From: Streptomyces uncialis | GTDB lineage: Bacteria; Actinomycetota; Actinomycetes; Streptomycetales; Streptomycetaceae | Direction of reading: 5' to 3' | Assembly: GCF_036250755.1 (NCBI RefSeq) | Contig: NZ_CP109583.1 | Location: 7,620,001 to 7,684,000 of the forward strand | DNA: 64,000 nt | In this document: piece after piece, positions 10,101 through 17,084 of the stretch | How the letters are laid out: every line of letters starts with the position of its first letter | Position numbering within the stretch: position 1 is the first letter of the stretch | Made by a program: the position numbers and the translations under genes | Notes under the pieces: generated by a model | The model's input: the letters and a program-made list of their open reading frames with translations, nothing else | Databases searched by the model: none | What the model was told of the DNA's origin: nothing

Positions 10101-10846
10101 CCCTCCTGGGTCCCGGGCGGTTCCGCCCCGACGGCCAGTACGTCGGACTCGGTGTACTGGGGGTCGTAGGGGAACTCCACGTAGTGGGCGCCGGGGCCGT
10201 CGCTGAGGTCCTCGAAGCAGTCCCGGATCAGGGCCCGCGAGGTGCGCAGCTGGTCGTTGGCGCGGCTGTCGGCCTTCAGCCCCACCGCCAGCACACCGAT
10301 CCGGTCGGTGGCGCGCCTGCGCAGGTCGCGGGCGAGCGCGGCGGCGCCCTCGATCAGCCAGGAGCTGAGGGTGAAGCAGGTGACCAGCACATGCGGCAGC
10401 GGGGCGAGCGCCGCGCGTTCCCGGGGTCCGCGCGGGGCGGGCGCGTCGATGAGGATCTCGTCGTAGCGCTCGAAGTACGGGTGCCCCGGGGTGAGGCCGG
10501 GGTCCCGCCCGAACAGCGACGCGAGCGTGCGGACATCGGCGACCGCGAGCGTCGACAGCTGAAGGCCGCAGCCGTGCGCCCGCAGATCCCACACACTCGG
10601 CCGGCGCACCCCCGTACCCGGGATGTCGGGGGCGCCCGTGTCCCGGGGCGGCCGGTCGGTCAGCGCGCCGAGATACCGCGACGCCCGTACCCCGGTGCCC
10701 TGGACCTCCACGATCAGCACCCGCCGCCCCGACTCGGCGAGGATCAGGGCGGCGTTCAGGAGGGTGGTGGTCTGACCGATGTTCTCCGCCGCCGAACAGA
10801 AAAGCGTCACACGTGAACGGGATTCCCGGTCTTCCTGGGCGGTCAT
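7142..10846 (-). CDS. fxsT-like: FxsT-like protein: ParA-like, TIR-like, NB-ARC and TPR domains
   Basis: 1,234 residues. Residues 1-270 have the fold order of a ParA/MinD ATPase, but the deviant Walker A reads SAAENIGQTTT and lacks the usual lysines. Residues about 268-400 look like a TIR-type domain (HTPRHIAWAEWIEAQLESSG). An NB-ARC/STAND NTPase follows, with P-loop MGPPGIGKSQ at about 435 and a VYDD Walker B near 510. From about 850 to the end there are tetratricopeptide repeats of the kinesin-light-chain type (TALRGYRAAFGPHHPRTLLSLD). This architecture is that of the 'FxSxx-COOH system tetratricopeptide repeat protein'. GGAGCGACA precedes the ATG. It lies 69 bases downstream of the candidate precursor gene and divergent from the radical SAM maturase. 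Probably a signal-gated regulator or effector of the locus. Confidence 0.8.
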   Translation of the reverse strand: MTAQEDRESRSRVTLFCSAAENIGQTTTLLNAALILAESGRRVLIVEVQGTGVRASRYLGALTDRPPRDTGAPDIPGTGVRRPSVWDLRAHGCGLQLSTLAVADVRTLASLFGRDPGLTPGHPYFERYDEILIDAPAPRGPRERAALAPLPHVLVTCFTLSSWLIEGAAALARDLRRRATDRIGVLAVGLKADSRANDQLRTSRALIRDCFEDLSDGPGAHYVEFPYDPQYTESDVLAVGAEPPGTQEGLRPRFVRLAAELARSRPARLSEVTLLHTPRHIAWAEWIEAQLESSGVRVNSSGFDRFTGEAPGQGSMLLALSPIGVTPEQADALAALSHPDIRMVLVDAEPLPRGLSHHEQVVLRRLTEPEALRALRRGLHLPSGGELPGAVSRFPRLPPYTNLRPRNLAFIGRDPVFEKLRGALATAAVTRTRCVLMGPPGIGKSQTAMEYCHRFSGDYDIVWWVRADTAGAVRRGLTRLAERLGLPTVGDVPATVLAHLRARDHGSWLLVYDDVRDPALLADPRLAPGNADGGHVLVTTRPTEGPHGGHLVEVPPFSREESRALLTRAVRGLSTKDAGDVSAAVGHVPLMVRLAAAWLEDAATRVMALNRPRAAAVKEAAGQFNVEFTAEQDRLLQEHRSVPLARVMLEVALASLRRSPGAEAWSQERGDSSVMVWLLECCALLTESGASLPLLRSQQMRAAIARHTTDRDGPADHTRLSSLVSDAHMVDVALWTMARYGLVEVDFARPDRPVRQHQVLRDTVLERMGATRAAREIELRAAIAEYSFGGPPGRPTAEASDQLARQLTALRFWEDDQPEVRQRLIEHLLTLARTRDELRLREVLELGASAEAHWRTSGSSAELLRLHQVMAAALRLLGRYAEASRHARTALRGYRAAFGPHHPRTLLSLDAYGAILRADGHFADALAQGRSVVRGLREILGPEHLLTAQVEHNLAVSELLTGNAAQALDRLQDQLGRRRAIGGPDDERAWGVVITLASAHRVLGQHRESFDLLKEYLAGPGGASATFSERAVTETGLAVSERRLGNPRGARERDGRVLADCMRFLGPTSPVTLRSRFSLAGDLHALGEHEAAAEQSARCVELLRTLVGTDHPFTQLGQMQLATHHRSAGRPEQALEGALAAHEELNARLGPTHPWTLTALSCLGNVHIALNDPDEAVRLEELALDGYDEIGLGEHPDRALVAANLLDSLARTGQGTPGAGGAPRGDIDLEMSDV

Positions 10847-10915
10847 TGTCGCTCCACTTCTGGGCCGCTCCTTCGTCCCGGCTGCTCGGCGGCCGGATAA
10901 CGCGCGGGTCCGGGG

Positions 10916-11134
10916 TCATCGGGGGTTGCCGGGAAACTCACCGTCCAGGACGCTAATGGAATCCTTGTAGTCCGCGGCGAAGGTACGGTCCGGCGCGTGC
11001 GCGGCTTCATGAAGTCTGCGCAGCACACAGCCGAGTGCCGAATCGGGCAGCCGTGCCACATCGTCGAATGTCAGCTCGGACAGGTTCACCAGCAGGGAAT
11101 CGAGATCGTCGAGCATCTTGGCCGGATCGGCCAT
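10916..11134 (-). CDS. fxsA-like: candidate FxsA-like RiPP precursor peptide
   Basis: 72 residues. The first 45 are acidic and helical and resemble an FxsA leader: the block LPDSALGCVLRRL matches the 'L-D-S-x-L-x-x-x-L-R-R' character of these peptides. Canonical members end in F-x-S-x-x. Here the tail is DYKDSISVLDGEFPGNPR, so a Tyr-Lys-Asp triplet sits where Phe-x-Ser would be, followed by 14 extra residues. It lies immediately upstream of the FxsT-like gene and is divergent from the radical SAM maturase, the usual place for the substrate. ATG at 11134; AGAAGGG is 14 bases upstream, a rather long spacing. If it is not the substrate it would be a small regulator; the first is more likely from context. 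Confidence 0.6.
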   Translation of the reverse strand: MADPAKMLDDLDSLLVNLSELTFDDVARLPDSALGCVLRRLHEAAHAPDRTFAADYKDSISVLDGEFPGNPR

Positions 11135-11511
11135 GTCGGGATCGCCCACCCTTCTCGCACGGGGAAGAACACGGCACGCGGAGCAGCGGAGCAACCAGGG
11201 TAAGCCCGGACGGGGCGGATCAAGTGCCTTATGGCGAAGGGGATTCATCGTAGCCAACCGCCCGGCCCGGCGGCCAGCCGACGCCCCCGCCGGCCGACGC
11301 CCGACCGCCGCACGGTCCGGCCCGCCTGTCCGCCCGGCGTGCGCCGGGGCGGCGGTGGCTCCTTGTCCGACGGCTCCGGGCGAGCCTCCCGTTTCCCCGG
11401 CCACGACGGCCGATTTGCCGTCTTGACGCTGGCACGAGCCACTGAAAATACTGAATCCGCAGTTTCCGGCGGACACGGCGAGCCACGATCGTCTTGAGGA
11501 GTGCACGCCTG
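11135..11511. other. divergent intergenic region of the FxS-like locus
   Basis: This 377-base gap separates the minus-strand precursor/FxsT unit from the plus-strand maturase. No convincing gene is seen. The right part (about 11420-11475) is clearly less G+C-rich than its surroundings and holds a promoter-like pair facing the maturase. A promoter for the precursor must lie in the left part, but no clear -10/-35 pair could be picked out. Confidence 0.5.
11423..11452 (+). promoter_or_regulatory. putative promoter of the radical SAM maturase gene
   Basis: TTGACG at 11423-11428 and AATACT at 11447-11452 are separated by 18 bases, close to a housekeeping (HrdB-type) promoter. The -10 element is about 60 bases upstream of the GTG start at 11512. 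The match is by eye only. Confidence 0.4.
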
Positions 11512-12780
11512 GTGCAGGACGCGAATCCGGTCCGACCCGACGAAGCGGGGACAACGGTGACCCGGGGAGATGTTCCCGGGAAGTCCACGAGTGGCACGGA
11601 AAACCCTGTTCCCCCTTTTCATTCCTTTATTCTCAAGATCCACAGCAGATGCGACCTCGCCTGCGATTACTGCTACATGTACCGCAGCGTCGACCAGAGC
11701 TGGCGCACCCAGCCCCGCGTCATGGCACCCGCCGTCGTCGACCGCACCGCGGACCGTATCGCCGAACACGCCGCGGCCCACCGGCTCGACGCGGTCACCG
11801 TCGTCCTGCACGGCGGCGAGCCCCTGCTCGCGGGCCCGCCCGCCCTCACCCGCACCGTCCACGTCCTGCGCCGGGCACTGGACCCCGCGATCCGGCTCGA
11901 CGTCACCGTGCAGACCAACGCCGTCCGCCTCGACGAGGCATACCTCGCCGTCCTCGCCGGACTCGGCGTCCGGATCGGCGTCAGCATGGACGGCGACCGC
12001 GCCGCCCACGACCGGCACCGCCGCCGCGCCGACGGCCGCGGCAGCCACGACCAGGTCGCCGCGGCCGTGCGGCGGCTCGCCGACGGACCGTACCGCCCCC
12101 TCTTCGGCGGGCTGCTCTGCACCATCGACCTGCGCAACGACCCCGTGGAGACCTACCGCCATCTGCTGAGCTACGACCCGCCGATGGTCGACTTCCTGCT
12201 CCCGCACGGCAATTGGTCCATCCCCCCGCCCGGCCGCCGCCCCGGTGGCACGGACACCCCGTACGCCCAGTGGCTCATCGCCGTGTTCGAGGAATGGTTC
12301 GGCGCGCCCGTCCGCCGGACCCGGGTCCGGCTGCTGGAGGAGCTGATCACCCTGCTGCTCGGCGGCCGGGCCCGGGTGGAGGGCCTCGGCCTCGCACCCG
12401 TCGGCTACGCCGTCGTCGAGACCGACGGCGCCATCGGACGCGACGCGACCCTGCGCACCGCCTACCCCGGCGCCATCACCACCGGACTCCATGTCGCCCG
12501 CGACCCCTTCGACCGCGCCCTGCGCCCCGCCGCACCCGGCGAACCCCTCCCCGGACCCGCCGGGCTCTCCGGCACCTGCCGGGCCTGCCCGCTGCACCGG
12601 GTCTGCGGCGGCGGCCACACCACCCACCGCTACCGCGACGACGGCTCCGCCTTCGCCAACCCCAGCGTCTACTGCCCCGACCTCGCCGCCCTCATCGGAC
12701 ACGTGGGCGCCCGGCTCACCGGGGACCTCGGACAACTGCTCGCCCACCGCGGCCCGGCCGGCCCGGCGGACGGGCCGTGA
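11512..12780 (+). CDS. fxsB-like: FxsB-like radical SAM/SPASM cyclophane-forming peptide maturase
   Basis: 422 residues. The radical SAM signature CDLACDYCYMY places the [4Fe-4S] ligands at Cys47, Cys51 and Cys54. VLHGGEPLL, VQTNAVRLD and GVSMDG are the following beta-strand motifs of the TIM barrel. A C-terminal cysteine group (CRACPLHRVC near 356-365 and a later YC) fits a SPASM/auxiliary cluster. FxsB enzymes abstract a hydrogen from a beta carbon and cross-link it to an aromatic ring to give a three-residue cyclophane. GTG at 11512 has GAGGAG ten bases upstream; TTG 11494 and GTG 11557 are alternatives. Its stop overlaps the next start (GTGA, 12777-12780), so the HExxH gene is translationally coupled. 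Many relatives have the HExxH domain fused in one chain; here it is separate. Confidence 0.85.
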   Translation: MQDANPVRPDEAGTTVTRGDVPGKSTSGTENPVPPFHSFILKIHSRCDLACDYCYMYRSVDQSWRTQPRVMAPAVVDRTADRIAEHAAAHRLDAVTVVLHGGEPLLAGPPALTRTVHVLRRALDPAIRLDVTVQTNAVRLDEAYLAVLAGLGVRIGVSMDGDRAAHDRHRRRADGRGSHDQVAAAVRRLADGPYRPLFGGLLCTIDLRNDPVETYRHLLSYDPPMVDFLLPHGNWSIPPPGRRPGGTDTPYAQWLIAVFEEWFGAPVRRTRVRLLEELITLLLGGRARVEGLGLAPVGYAVVETDGAIGRDATLRTAYPGAITTGLHVARDPFDRALRPAAPGEPLPGPAGLSGTCRACPLHRVCGGGHTTHRYRDDGSAFANPSVYCPDLAALIGHVGARLTGDLGQLLAHRGPAGPADGP

Positions 12781-13373
12781 CGCCGTCGCCCCACCGGATG
12801 AGCGGTGCCCTGTTCGACCGGATCGCGTCCGGCGAGGGCGGCCGGGAAGCGGCCGTACTGCTGCGCCGCGCCGAGTACAGCCGCCGGCTGATGCTGGTCC
12901 GCGAGGTCGTCGCCCGCGCGCGGGACCACTCGGCCCCCGTCGCCGCGGCGGCCCTGACGGCCTGGTCGCTGCTGTCCCGCGTCCACGGCACCGCGCCGGA
13001 CGTGGCCCGCGAGGTACTGACCTACCCCTCCGTCGGCCCGGCCCAACTGCGTTCCCTGAGCGTGCTCGTCGGCGCCACCGACGCCGTGCCCTGCGCCGAC
13101 CCGCTGCTGGCCACCGCCGTCGCCGGGGCCCTGCGCGCGAACCTGCCCGTCACGGTGACGCTCCCGGTCCGCCACGGCCGGGTGCTGCTGCCGTCCCTCG
13201 GCGCCGCCCTGTTCGACGGCGTGCCCGACGGCGAGCCCGCCACCGTCCGCGTCGGCCCCGGCGGCGCGAGCGTGACGGCGGCCGTACGGCGGGTACGGGT
13301 CCCCCGGACACCGGCCGCCCCGGCCCGGACCCCGTGTCCGGCACGGGGTGGCTGGGGCTGCGGCCACTGCTGA
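12777..13373 (+). CDS. N-terminal part of HExxH-type peptide hydroxylase (frame broken)
   Basis: About 198 residues starting at a GTG that overlaps the maturase stop; ATG 12798 is the other possible start. The helical segment (residues about 10-120, with ALFDRIASGEGG and LRSLSVLVGATDA) corresponds to the N-terminal region of HExxH-motif proteins found with FxsB. Coding character fades after about 13300, where the translated sequence becomes VPRTPAAPARTPCP and ends at TGA 13371-13373. The rest of the expected protein continues in the reading frame one base back (-1). This is therefore probably half of one gene interrupted by a one-base deletion, possibly in the C5 run at 13301-13305, or by a sequencing error. 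Confidence 0.55.
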   Translation: MTPSPHRMSGALFDRIASGEGGREAAVLLRRAEYSRRLMLVREVVARARDHSAPVAAAALTAWSLLSRVHGTAPDVAREVLTYPSVGPAQLRSLSVLVGATDAVPCADPLLATAVAGALRANLPVTVTLPVRHGRVLLPSLGAALFDGVPDGEPATVRVGPGGASVTAAVRRVRVPRTPAAPARTPCPARGGWGCGHC

Positions 13374-14185
13374 CGGCACCCGGCCGGACACCGCTGCTGC
13401 TGGACGACATCGACCCCGACGCCTTCCCCGCCGCGCCCGGCACGGGGCGGCTGCCCGCCGCTCAATGGGCCCACTGGCGGCGGACGTTCGCCGACGCCCG
13501 GCGGCTGCTGCGCGCCGCGCACCCGGGCCCGCTCGCCGAGACGGAGGCGACCTTCCGGGCCGTCGTCCCCGTCCTCGCGCCCCCGGGCCGGGACGCCGCC
13601 GGGAGTTCCGACGAGACCTTCGGCTGCACCGGGCTGTCCACCCCGCGCGACGCCCGGGACCTCGCGCTGGCCCTCGTCCATGAGCTCCAGCACAACAAAC
13701 TCGCCGCCGTCACCCATCTGTTCGACCTCACCGCCGAGCGGCCCGGCGAGTACTTCTACGCGCCCTGGCGCGAGGACCCCCGCCCGCTGGGCGGACTCCT
13801 GCACGGGGTGTACGCGCACCTCGGGGTCGCCCTGTTCTGGCACCGGCAGAGCGGCGCCGAGCGGACCGCGGACGGGCGGCGGCTGGCCTGGGTGGAGTTC
13901 GCGCGGTGGCGGGACGCCTCACGGGAGGCGTGCGGGACGCTGCTCGCGAGTGGGCGGCTGGCCCCTGTCGGTGCCCGGTTCGCCATGAGGATGGCGGACG
14001 CGCTCGACGAACTGGGTGCGCGGAGTGTGCCGCCGGTGGCGGCGGCTCGGGCCGCGGCGTTGTCGCGGGCCCACAGGGGGCGGTGGGCCGCCCGTCATTC
14101 CGGGGGGGCGTCCCGGGCCGGTCATCCGTCCGCGCCCTCGCCCTCGGCCTCGCCCGATTCCTCCGGGGGGACCCGTCGGTCCTGA
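13334..14185 (+). CDS. C-terminal part of aKG-HExxH-type peptide beta-hydroxylase
   Basis: About 283 residues from GTG 13334; this start has no ribosome site and is only formal, because the frame is open far upstream. The protein has LLLDDIDPD, typical of these proteins, and the metal motif HELQH (codons 13679-13693) in LVHELQHNKLAAVTH. Proteins with this motif that accompany FxsB are described as alpha-ketoglutarate-dependent enzymes that beta-hydroxylate the RiPP precursor. All catalytic residues are in this part, while the N-terminal helices are in the overlapping frame that stops at 13373. Functional only if the frames are joined by a frameshift, a sequence correction, or assembly of two chains. 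The tail after about 14060 is low-complexity Arg/Ser/Pro. Confidence 0.55.
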   Translation: MSGTGWLGLRPLLTAPGRTPLLLDDIDPDAFPAAPGTGRLPAAQWAHWRRTFADARRLLRAAHPGPLAETEATFRAVVPVLAPPGRDAAGSSDETFGCTGLSTPRDARDLALALVHELQHNKLAAVTHLFDLTAERPGEYFYAPWREDPRPLGGLLHGVYAHLGVALFWHRQSGAERTADGRRLAWVEFARWRDASREACGTLLASGRLAPVGARFAMRMADALDELGARSVPPVAAARAAALSRAHRGRWAARHSGGASRAGHPSAPSPSASPDSSGGTRRS

Positions 14186-14732
14186 ACCTGGGCGGGGTCC
14201 CCTCCGGGTGCCGGGTGCCGGGTGCCGGGTGCCGGGTGCTGGGTACTGGCCGGGTCGTTGGTCCCGTGCGGGGGCGTTGTGGCTCGGGCCCCTGGGGTTC
14301 CATTCCTGGGCGTACCTGTTCCCGGTGCGGGCCGGACGTGGGTGCGCAGTTCCCCGCGCCCCTGGATGCTGCCCGGCTGGGGCTGATCTCCGGGTGCGGG
14401 TCCGGCTGTGGGTGCGCGGTTCCCCGCGCTCCTGGGGTTCCACTGCTGGGCGTACCTGTTGCGGTGCGGGCTGTTCGTGGGTGCGCAGTTCCCCGCGCCC
14501 CTGGGTGGTGCCCGGTTGGGGCTGGTTTTCGGGTGCGGGTTCGGCTATGGGTGCGTGGTTCCCCGCGCCTCTGGGGTTCCACTGCTGGGCGTACCTGTTG
14601 CGGTGCGGGCTGTTCGTGGGTGCGCGGTTCCTCGCGCCCCTGAGTGGGTGCCCGGTTGGGGCTGGTTCTCGGGTGCGGGTTCGGCTGTGGGTGCGTGGTT
14701 CCCCGCGCACCTGGGTGCGGGTGCGGGGGTGG
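14186..14732. repeat. 139-bp tandem repeat array (minus-oriented) plus 7-bp repeat
   Basis: No gene. It begins with about five copies of CCGGGTG (about 14204-14240). Then a unit starting GTGGGTGCGCAGTTCC recurs at 14338, 14477 and 14616, exactly 139 bases apart. Each unit holds two half-units with the core GTGCGCAGTTCCCCGCGCCC, which read on the minus strand is GGGCGCGGGGAACTGCGCAC. The same family is found at 33.8-34.3, 54.0-54.5 and 59.6-60.0 kb. The period is not a multiple of three and the units contain stops, so it is not coding. Confidence 0.8.
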
Positions 14733-15404
14733 TCAGGCTGCCTTGGCCTTGGTGGCGTAGATGTCCACGTACTCCTGGCCCGACAGACGCATGACCTCGG
14801 TCATCACCGAGTCGGTGACCGCCCGCAGCACATAGCGGTCGCGGTCCATGCCCTCGTAGCGGGAGAACTCCATCGGCTCACCGAACCGGACCGTGACCTT
14901 GCCCGGGTGCGGGATACCGCTGCCGCCGGGCTGGAGCTTGTCCGTGCCGATCATCGCGAACGGGACGACCGGCGCCCCCGTCATCAGGGTCAGCCGGGCG
15001 ATCCCGGTCCGGCCCCGGTACAGCCGTCCGTCGGGGGAGCGGGTGCCCTCCGGGTAGATACCGAAGACCCTGCCGTCCTCCAGCACCCGACGCCCCGTCA
15101 TCAGCGCCGCGACCCCGCCCCGGCCGCCGTCCCGGTCCACCGGGATCATGCCGACCCCGGTGAAGAACCACGCCATCAGGCGCCCCTTGAGCCCCCCGCC
15201 CGTCACGTACTCGTCCTTGCCGATGAAGAAGACCTGGCGGTCGCAGACCAGCGGCAGCACCATCGAGTCGATGAAGGTCAGATGGTTTCCGGCCAGGATG
15301 ACGGGTCCGGTCCCGGGGATGTTCCCGGCGCCCTCGACCCGGAGTCGGAACATCAGGCGCATGATCGGTCCGAGCACTGCCTTGATGAGCGCGAAACGGG
15401 ACAA
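14733..15404 (-). CDS. plsC: 1-acyl-sn-glycerol-3-phosphate acyltransferase (PlsC family)
   Basis: 223 residues. It transfers an acyl chain to lysophosphatidic acid at the inner face of the membrane, giving phosphatidic acid for phospholipid and triacylglycerol synthesis. The acyltransferase HX4D motif is NHLTFIDS (about residue 44), the substrate-binding block is YPEGTRS (about 117), and VVPFAMIG is the fourth block. An N-terminal hydrophobic/amphipathic helix (AVLGPIMRLMF) may bind the membrane. A TTG start at 15404 is chosen because GGAGGG lies five bases upstream and homologues begin at this point; an upstream in-frame TTG at 15440 would add 12 residues. It reads toward the repeat array. 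Several paralogues usually occur in these genomes, so the physiological acceptor is uncertain. Confidence 0.88.
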   Translation of the reverse strand: MSRFALIKAVLGPIMRLMFRLRVEGAGNIPGTGPVILAGNHLTFIDSMVLPLVCDRQVFFIGKDEYVTGGGLKGRLMAWFFTGVGMIPVDRDGGRGGVAALMTGRRVLEDGRVFGIYPEGTRSPDGRLYRGRTGIARLTLMTGAPVVPFAMIGTDKLQPGGSGIPHPGKVTVRFGEPMEFSRYEGMDRDRYVLRAVTDSVMTEVMRLSGQEYVDIYATKAKAA

Positions 15405-15764
15405 CAGGCCCTCCGGGGTCAGGGTTCGACGACTGCGCAAGTCACGGTCTGTCGAAGTCCGTGCAGGTGAGGACGATACTCGCGCGGCCCCGGCCCGCGC
15501 ACATCGGGTTCACCGAACAGTGACGTGTCGTTGATCATCCGTCGCCCGCTGTCACTACCCGTTCGTCCGCCCGTCACACCTCCCACGGCGGGCGATCAGC
15601 GGCCCGACCCGCACCGATCGGCCATCACACGGCACGCTCCGGTTCGGCCGTACGTTCCTCTCCCGTCATCACCTCCTCCCTACGATCGGCACACCTCCTG
15701 GCCGACAGCGGGCCAGGAGCCAGACCGTGCCGAAGGACGGCGCGGACCGTCGGGAGGAGCGCTC

Positions 15765-16955
15765 ATGGGAATCCGCACGGGGACGGGCGAGGCACGGCAC
15801 CCGGACCGGCCCGCCCGGGGCACCGCCCCCGCCCGCCGCGCCCTGCTCGGCGCGGCGGCCACCGCCGGGGCGATCGGCGCGGTGGGCGCGCTGCCCGCCA
15901 AGGCCGTCACGGCGCGCGGGGCCGGGCGCCCCGGGGCGGGTGCGCTGCCGGTACCCGCCGTCATCGGCCACCGGGGTGCCAGCGGCTACCGCCCCGAACA
16001 CACCATCGGCGCCTATCAGCTCGCCCTCGATCTGGGCGCCGACATCGTGGAACAGGACATCGTCCCCACCCGGGACGGCCATCTGGTGTGCCGCCACGAG
16101 AACGACATCAGCGGCACCACCGACGTGGCCGACCATCCCCGCTTCGCCGGCCGCAGGACCACCAGGTCCATCGACGGCACCCGTGTCACCGGCTGGTTCA
16201 CCGAGGACTTCACCCTTGCCGAACTCAGGACCCTGCGCGCCAAGGAACGCATCCCCGCCAACCGCCCCCACAACACCCTCCACGACGGCCGATGGCCGGT
16301 CCCCACCCTGGAGGAGGTGCTGCGCTGGGCCGACCGCGCGGGCCGCGAACGGGGCGCCCCCGTATGGCTGCACATCGAGACCAAGCACCCCACCTACTTC
16401 CGCGGTATCGGCCTCGCCCTGGAGGAACGTCTCGCCCGGCTGCTGCGCCGCCACGGCCGTCACCGCCGTGACTCGCCCGCCTTCGTCCAGTCCTTCGAAC
16501 CGACGAGCGTCCAGCGGCTGAGCCGACTTGTCGACACCTCGGGTGTCGTCCTGCTGTCCGCCGCCGGGACCCGCCCCTGGGATTTCGTCACGGCCGGGGA
16601 CCCCCGCACCACCGACGACCTCGTCCGGCCCGCGGAGCTGCGCCGGATCGCCTCGTACGCCCGGGGCATCGGACCCACCCTCGACCTCGTCATCCCCAAG
16701 GACGCGGGCGGACGGCTCACCGAACCGACCACCCTTGTCGCCGACGCCCACCGCGCCGGACTGGTCGTGCACCCCTACACCCTGCGCAACGAGAACCCCT
16801 TCCTGCCCGCCGAGTACCGCGTGGGTACCGAGCCCGACGGCTACGGGGATGTGTTCGGCGCGTACCGCCGCTATTTCGCCACCGGTATCGACGGCATCTT
16901 CACCGACCACCCCGACACCGCCCTGCTGGCCCGCGCCGACTTCCTCGACCGCTGA
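15765..16955 (+). CDS. glpQ: secreted glycerophosphodiester phosphodiesterase
   Basis: 396 residues. It hydrolyses glycerophosphodiesters from phospholipid breakdown to glycerol-3-phosphate and an alcohol, outside the membrane. The N-terminus has Arg-Arg followed by a hydrophobic core (ARRALLGAAATAGAIGAVGA), a probable Tat-type signal with AKA cleavage near residue 46. The family motifs are visible: HRGASGYRPEHT (about 67-78), VEQDIVPTRDGHLVCRHE with the metal-binding acid residues, HIETKHP in the barrel, and GIDGIFTDHPD at the end. GGGAGGAG is six bases before the ATG. It is divergent from the PlsC gene; both act on phospholipids. Confidence 0.9.
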   Translation: MGIRTGTGEARHPDRPARGTAPARRALLGAAATAGAIGAVGALPAKAVTARGAGRPGAGALPVPAVIGHRGASGYRPEHTIGAYQLALDLGADIVEQDIVPTRDGHLVCRHENDISGTTDVADHPRFAGRRTTRSIDGTRVTGWFTEDFTLAELRTLRAKERIPANRPHNTLHDGRWPVPTLEEVLRWADRAGRERGAPVWLHIETKHPTYFRGIGLALEERLARLLRRHGRHRRDSPAFVQSFEPTSVQRLSRLVDTSGVVLLSAAGTRPWDFVTAGDPRTTDDLVRPAELRRIASYARGIGPTLDLVIPKDAGGRLTEPTTLVADAHRAGLVVHPYTLRNENPFLPAEYRVGTEPDGYGDVFGAYRRYFATGIDGIFTDHPDTALLARADFLDR

Positions 16956-17084
16956 CGGGTCCGGGCGGGACCGGATATAGCACGGCCGGGTCCCGCCGGA
17001 CATGTTCCCGTCCGGGTGACATCCCGCCGTCCCGGCAACCCGCCCCGGGGCGGCGGCGTTCCGGTCCGTATGACATCTCGCGTC

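Noticed and set aside
14016..15470. Plus-strand open frame across the repeat array and plsC
   Set aside because: Translation of the repeats is VRGSPRAPGVP-like noise, and the minus strand carries the PlsC motifs.
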